Assembly: GCA_039178805.1 (NCBI GenBank)
Contig: JBCDFC010000182.1
Location: 1-9,954, forward strand
Direction of reading: 5' to 3'
DNA: 9,954 nt
From: Thermohalobaculum sp039178805
Lineage (GTDB): Bacteria > Pseudomonadota > Alphaproteobacteria > Rhodobacterales > Rhodobacteraceae
Shown here piece after piece: positions 6,764-9,954 of the stretch. The notes below the pieces were generated by a model. That model saw nothing but the letters and a program-made list of their open reading frames with translations. It was not told where the DNA came from and searched no databases. The position numbers and the translations under genes are program-made. The stretch's first letter is position 1. The number at the start of each line of letters is the position of its first letter.

Positions 6764-7413
6764 GCACCGTCATCGTCGACTACGGCTCGGGCAACCTCCG
6801 CTCGGCCGAGAAAGCCTTTCAGCGCATGGCCGAGGAGCGGGGTGCTGCCGGACCGCTGGGCGGGACGGTCGTCGTCAGCGGCGATCCGGAGATTGTGAGC
6901 CGCGCTGAGCGCGTCGTGCTGCCTGGCGTCGGGGCCTTTGCCGATTGCCGCAGCGGGCTTATGGGCGTCGACGGGTTGTTCGACGCGGTGGCGGGCCGGG
7001 TGGCGGCCGGACATCCGTTCCTCGGCATCTGTGTGGGCATGCAGCTCATGGCGACCCGTGGGCTCGAGCATGGCGAGACGCCTGGCTTTGGCTGGATCCC
7101 AGGCGATGTGGTGCGCCTGGAGCCTGCCGACAGAGCGCTGAAGGTGCCGCAAATGGGCTGGAACGAGCTCGTGATCTCGGCGCCCGACCACCCTGTGCTC
7201 GCGGGCATCGAGCCGGGCGCCCACGCCTATTTCGTGCACTCCTATCACCTCGAAGCGAGCGCCAAGGAGGACCGGCTGGCCACTGTCAACTACGGCGGAC
7301 CCATCACCGCCATCGTCGGCAAGGGCAATATGATCGGCACGCAGTTCCACCCAGAGAAGAGCCAGGCCACAGGCCTTGCCCTCATCGGAAACTTCCTCGC
7401 CTGGGAGCCTTGA
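6760..7413 (+). CDS. hisH: Imidazole glycerol phosphate synthase, glutaminase subunit
   Basis: HisH hydrolyses glutamine and channels ammonia to HisF to make IGP and AICAR. The protein has 217 residues. Landmarks are DYGSGNLRS at 7-15, the oxyanion strand LPGVGAF at 54-60, the nucleophile elbow GICVGMQLM with Cys91, KVPQMGWN at 128-135, YFVHSYH at 157-163, and the catalytic pair in FHPEKS (His197, Glu199). The class I glutamine amidotransferase triad is complete. The start is GTG 6760 in a GTGA overlap with the upstream gene, supported by the family N-terminus beginning at once. hisA and hisF, which usually follow, are absent: a 176-bp gap and a YHS gene come next, so the partner HisF must be encoded elsewhere. 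Confidence 0.96.
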   Translation: MSTVIVDYGSGNLRSAEKAFQRMAEERGAAGPLGGTVVVSGDPEIVSRAERVVLPGVGAFADCRSGLMGVDGLFDAVAGRVAAGHPFLGICVGMQLMATRGLEHGETPGFGWIPGDVVRLEPADRALKVPQMGWNELVISAPDHPVLAGIEPGAHAYFVHSYHLEASAKEDRLATVNYGGPITAIVGKGNMIGTQFHPEKSQATGLALIGNFLAWEP

Positions 7414-7438
7414 CGCCGGTTTCCGGTCATCTCGCCCC

Positions 7439-7457
7439 TTCGAAAACCGAGTTCGAA
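7439..7457. repeat. Paired TTCGAA palindromes downstream of hisH
   Basis: TTCGAA occurs at 7439-7444 and again at 7452-7457 with seven bases between. It lies in the 176-bp hisH-YHS gap, 132 bp before the YHS start. It might be an operator or a weak hairpin. No T-tract follows, so it is not called a terminator. Confidence 0.25.
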
Positions 7458-7589
7458 CGGCGTCCACGGCTCCCTCAAATTCACGACCCATCACGGACCT
7501 GAGAGTTGCTTTGCAGGAGCGCTGGCAATCGGCGAAGGCACGCCCAGATGGCACGTCAACGCAACCGGCCATGACATGGGAGAACTCAC

Positions 7590-8045
7590 ATGCGCCTTCT
7601 CGCCGCTACTGCCCTTGCCGCGATGCTCGGCTTTGCCGCGATGCCGACGACGCCGGCCTTCGCCGCCGAGGACCCGGTCTATCAGTCGCTCTTTGGCACT
7701 GCGATCGACGGCACGGACCCGGTCGCCTACTTCACCGAAGGCCGCCCCGTGGACGGCTCCTCCGACTTCAAGCATGAGTACAATGGTGCGACCTGGCTGT
7801 TCGCGAGCGCGGAGAACCGCGATCTCTTCGCCGCCAACCCCGAGAAGTACGCGCCGCAGTACGGCGGGTACTGTGCCTGGGCCGTCAGCCAGGGCTACAC
7901 CGCTTCGACCGACCCCGAGAACTGGGCGATCGTCGATGGCAAGCTCTACCTCAACTACAACGCCGATGTTCAGACGCGTTGGAACAAGGACATCCCCGGC
8001 CACATCGCGTCGGCCGACAAGAACTGGCCGAAGGTTCTAAACTGA
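7590..8045 (+). CDS. Secreted YHS-domain protein
   Basis: The product is 151 residues. A signal peptide (MRLLAATALAAML..., cleavage likely after AFA at residue 25) targets the mature protein to the periplasm. The YHS-type core shows GTDPVAYF at 41-48, WLFASAENRDLFAANP at 69-84, the YGGYCAWAVSQG block at 91-102 with a single Cys95, and a long C-terminal part ending KNWPKVL. YHS domains occur in metal-related proteins, but this short exported form has no defined reaction. The start has GGGAG seven bases upstream (7578-7582). The gene stands alone after hisH and converges on the SCO operon 147 bp away. A strong terminator lies downstream. A link with copper is an inference from the neighbours. 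Confidence 0.9.
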   Translation: MRLLAATALAAMLGFAAMPTTPAFAAEDPVYQSLFGTAIDGTDPVAYFTEGRPVDGSSDFKHEYNGATWLFASAENRDLFAANPEKYAPQYGGYCAWAVSQGYTASTDPENWAIVDGKLYLNYNADVQTRWNKDIPGHIASADKNWPKVLN

Positions 8046-8060
8046 TCTTCGACCACGCCT

Positions 8061-8090
8061 CGCATTTGCCGGCTTCGTCCCGGCAATGCG
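8061..8090 (+). terminator. Imperfect hairpin just after the YHS gene
   Basis: CGCATTTGCCGG (8061-8072) pairs with CCGGCAATGCG (8080-8090) with one bulged base and a seven-base loop, starting 16 bases after the YHS stop. There is no T-tract after it, so it may be a 3' stabilising hairpin or processing site rather than a terminator. Confidence 0.4.
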
Positions 8091-8157
8091 GCGGCAAGCG
8101 GCATGAATGCTCGGATTTTGCGGGCTGCGTCTTAGCCGCGAGAGTACATTGAGACCA

Positions 8158-8188
8158 CGCCGCGGGCTGGGTCAGCTCGCGGCGTTTT
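8158..8188 (+). terminator. Strong intrinsic terminator of the YHS transcript
   Basis: An 11-bp stem, CGCCGCGGGCT (8158-8168) with AGCTCGCGGCG (8174-8184), contains one G-U wobble, has a five-base loop and is followed directly by TTTT (8185-8188). It has the shape of a Rho-independent terminator for plus-strand transcription. It ends four bases short of the SCO stop codon. Read on the minus strand no T-tract follows, so it is mainly one-directional. Confidence 0.8.
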
Positions 8189-8192
8189 CGTC

Positions 8193-8759
8193 TCACGCCT
8201 CGCCATCGATCAGATGCTTCTCGATCAGCGCGGCGATCCGGTCGGGGCCCAGGATCGGCGGCAGAACGCTCTTCACCGCGCCCTCAGCATCGATGAGATA
8301 GATGAAGCCGCCATGGGCGTAGATCGGTCGTCCGAGCGGATCGGTCGCGACTTCGCTCACCTCCACCTGAAAGGCAGCCCGTGCCTCGGCCAAGGCCGCC
8401 TCGCTCCCGGTCAGTCCCAAGAACCGCGCATGCCAACGCGGCATCGCCTCGGCGAGCGCGTCTTGCGTGTCATACTCCGGATCGACCGTGATCATGAGCG
8501 GCAGCACGTCCTCGCCCCGCTCACCCAACGCATCCACGGCCGCGGCCATCCGGGGCAACGCGACATCGCAGATCGACTCGCAACCCGCATAGCCGAAGAA
8601 GAGCACGACGGGCGTGCCCTTCAGGCTCTCATCGGTGACCCGCTCGCCCTCATGCGAGACGAGGTCGAAATCCGGCTCGATCTGCAGCGGGAAACCGTCG
8701 GCCGTCGCCATCAGCGGCAGGCCGGCCACAAGCGCCGCAGCCGCAAGCGCGCGACGCAT
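8193..8759 (-). CDS. SCO1/SenC/PrrC family copper-chaperone-like protein
   Basis: SCO proteins are periplasmic thioredoxin-fold proteins that deliver copper to the CuA site of cytochrome oxidases or to other cuproenzymes, or act as thiol reductants. This one has 188 residues with an N-terminal signal (MRRALAAAALVAGLPLMATA, 1-20). The thioredoxin-like core has VVLFFGYAGCESIC at 51-64, giving the copper-binding Cys60 and Cys64 (CxxxC), TVDPEYDT at 91-98, and the distal ligand His149 before GFIYLID. All three copper ligands are therefore present. The start is ATG 8759 with GGAGGAG eight bases upstream (8768-8774). It overlaps the preceding gene's TGA by one base. It is the last gene of a three-gene operon of exported proteins. 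The exact client is unknown. Confidence 0.92.
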   Translation of the reverse strand: MRRALAAAALVAGLPLMATADGFPLQIEPDFDLVSHEGERVTDESLKGTPVVLFFGYAGCESICDVALPRMAAAVDALGERGEDVLPLMITVDPEYDTQDALAEAMPRWHARFLGLTGSEAALAEARAAFQVEVSEVATDPLGRPIYAHGGFIYLIDAEGAVKSVLPPILGPDRIAALIEKHLIDGEA

Positions 8760-9331
8760 CAAAAGAACTCCTCCGCGAACTTCTTGTCGGCCTCGAGACC
8801 AAGGCCGAGATAGCCGGTCGACTCGAGCCTTTTGAGGATCTCGGGATCGCGCCGGAACCACTGCCCCTTCTCGCCCACCGGGTTCGGCGTCCGCTGCTTC
8901 CAGGCCTCGGTGAAACCGTTCGTCTTGGCCGTGGTGCCATCGGCGGTCGTCACGGTCTGGACCTGCATGATCGTGGCGCCCTTCACATAGTCGGGCTCAC
9001 CGACGATCAGGCCATCTACCGTCACGGTCTGCCCGCAATACTGCGCCAGATCGTAGGTCGCGCCTGAGAAGATCGGCTGCGTGTTCTTGAGGACCAGGAT
9101 CATCTTATCGTCCGCCACGCGCTGCAGCACCATCTGCCGCAGCCCGGCGCCGCAATCCTCGGGGCAATCACCTGTCAGGGCGCATACCGCATCCGTGACC
9201 TTCGCCTCGAACCGCGCCAGTTGCTCACCCAACAGGCCCCAGCTCCTCGCCTCGCTCCCGGCGCTGAAGTCCTCCGCCGCGGCGGGCAGCGCGATCAGGC
9301 CCGCGAGGGCCGCTATGATCATCCGTTTCAT
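8759..9331 (-). CDS. Exported cysteine-containing protein of unknown function
   Basis: The function is not recognised. The precursor is 190 residues with a signal peptide (MKRMIIAALAGLIALPAAA, cleavage about residue 19). The mature part has a cysteine cluster C50, C56, C60 (CALTGDCPEDCGAG) and a fourth cysteine C99 in QYCGQTVTVDG. The region from about 75 to 127 alternates short hydrophobic strands, ending in a VTVDG segment, and may be an OB-like beta barrel. The C-terminus is charged and helical. The start is ATG 9331 with GAGG six bases upstream; GTG 9343 is in frame but has no ribosome site. The gene begins just after the upstream stop and overlaps the SCO start by one base (TGATG). Cotranscription with SCO suggests a metal or thiol-redox role, by inference only. 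Confidence 0.82.
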   Translation of the reverse strand: MKRMIIAALAGLIALPAAAEDFSAGSEARSWGLLGEQLARFEAKVTDAVCALTGDCPEDCGAGLRQMVLQRVADDKMILVLKNTQPIFSGATYDLAQYCGQTVTVDGLIVGEPDYVKGATIMQVQTVTTADGTTAKTNGFTEAWKQRTPNPVGEKGQWFRRDPEILKRLESTGYLGLGLEADKKFAEEFF

Positions 9332-9342
9332 GATGCGCCTCA

Positions 9343-9807
9343 CTACTGCTTGTTGGGGTCGGGGAAAGCGAAGCCCGGCACCACGCCGATGTCTTCATGG
9401 GTGAAGTTCGTGATGCCTTCGTCGGCGACCACCTCGGAGACCATGAGGTAGTTGATATCGTCGATCTTGTGCAGCATCCCCTCCGCCGTGATGCGATGGC
9501 TTTGCGCGTCCAAGAGCAGCGTCCCATCGGCAATGTTGGGATCTCCCTCCCACTTCATCACCATGTAGACGGTGCCATCGTCGGCGAGGATTCCGACCGG
9601 AATGCCCCCCGCCGCGCACCACATGGCGCAGGTGTGGTGGGAGGTGCCGACGACGATGTCGTAGAGCCCCATGACACCCGAATAGTAGCACCAGGTATCG
9701 ATGACCTCGCCCGTAACGGTGACCTTTTCCGCCGCCGCTTGAGCAATCCCGCCACTCGCAAGGGCGAAGGCGCTGGCTGCAGCAATGGTTCCAATGCCGC
9801 GTAGCAT
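9343..9807 (-). CDS. Exported HHxCxxxC protein, possible OB-fold, unknown function
   Basis: This is the first gene of the three-gene operon. The precursor has 154 residues with a signal peptide (about 1-26, ending AQAAA). The mature N-terminal half reads VTVTGEVIDTWCYYSG (29-44), then HHTCAMWC at 57-64, then GGIPVGILADDGTVYMVM at 67-84. Cys40, His57, His58, Cys60 and Cys64 could bind a metal or form disulfides. The beta-rich pattern resembles small OB-fold periplasmic proteins. The start is ATG 9807 with GGGAG seven bases upstream (9815-9819); the in-frame ATG 9834 lacks a ribosome site and would put nine polar residues ahead of the signal peptide. It ends TAG at 9343, 11 bases before the next ATG. 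No enzyme motif is seen. Confidence 0.84.
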   Translation of the reverse strand: MLRGIGTIAAASAFALASGGIAQAAAEKVTVTGEVIDTWCYYSGVMGLYDIVVGTSHHTCAMWCAAGGIPVGILADDGTVYMVMKWEGDPNIADGTLLLDAQSHRITAEGMLHKIDDINYLMVSEVVADEGITNFTHEDIGVVPGFAFPDPNKQ

Positions 9808-9954
9808 GATTGTTCTCCCACTATTGTCCGACATTCGAGCATTCTTCTGAAGGCTACCCGAGGCGACACTTTGCAGACGTCAATTTTATGTGGTCTGTTT
9901 TTTGAAACCATCACGGCCGCGAGTGTGGTGTGTGATCATGGGCTGTTCGTCGGC
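9808..9954. other. Upstream region of the exported-protein operon, with an AT-rich patch
   Basis: These 147 bases up to the window edge hold no convincing gene. On the minus strand an AT-rich stretch at about 9881-9908 contrasts with the GC-rich surroundings. A TTGACG hexamer just downstream on the minus strand could be a -35 element, but no good -10 follows at 17 bases. The promoter of the three-gene operon most likely lies here. Confidence 0.4.

Noticed and set aside
7142..7167. KVPQMGWN in HisH, where many family members have PHMGWN
   Set aside because: Gln at this position also occurs in other HisH proteins to my knowledge, and all catalytic residues are present.
6421..7572. 383-codon open frame on the minus strand across the DUF2628-like gene and hisH
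   Set aside because: It lies antisense to hisH, whose catalytic triad is complete, and its translation is Arg/His/Asp-rich without domains. Long antisense frames are expected in GC-rich coding DNA.
7414..7589. A possible remnant of hisA after hisH
   Set aside because: No HisA-like motif could be read in any frame of this 176-bp gap; it looks like ordinary intergenic DNA.

Overview
The window is GC-rich, densely coding DNA with mostly short gaps. Gene content and order point to an alphaproteobacterium, probably Rhodobacterales or a close relative. The main clue is a divergent hslV/hisB pair, with a small DUF2628-like membrane gene between hisB and hisH. This placement is inferred from gene order and protein resemblance, not from a tree. 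No tRNA, rRNA, insertion sequence, integrase, CRISPR array or phage gene was seen.

Layout. (1) 1-2426: a 5-oxoprolinase (PxpABC) locus. A LamB/YcsF-type pxpA runs left off the window edge. pxpB and pxpC run right and overlap by four bases. (2) 2454-5694, minus strand: hslV, a polytopic membrane protein of unknown function overlapping hslV by four bases, a 278-bp gap, then hslU. This is the bacterial HslVU protease with an unrelated membrane gene between its two subunits. (3) 5820-7413, plus strand: hisB, the DUF2628-like gene and hisH, each overlapping the next by one or a few bases. hisA and hisF do not follow. (4) 7590-8045, plus strand: a secreted YHS-domain protein, followed by a long 3' region ending in a strong intrinsic terminator. 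(5) 8193-9807, minus strand: three tightly coupled genes, all for exported proteins. Two are small cysteine-bearing proteins without a recognised function and the last is an SCO1/SenC-type protein.

How the genes work together. Region 1 would hydrolyse 5-oxoproline to glutamate. Region 2 is ATP-dependent proteolysis. Region 3 supplies histidine biosynthesis steps: HisB dehydratase and the glutaminase half of IGP synthase. Regions 4 and 5 converge and all encode periplasm-targeted proteins. The SCO protein (CxxxC plus a distal His), the HHxCxxxC protein and the YHS protein suggest copper or redox handling in the cell envelope. This module is the part of the window most likely to hold undescribed biology, but its function is inference only.
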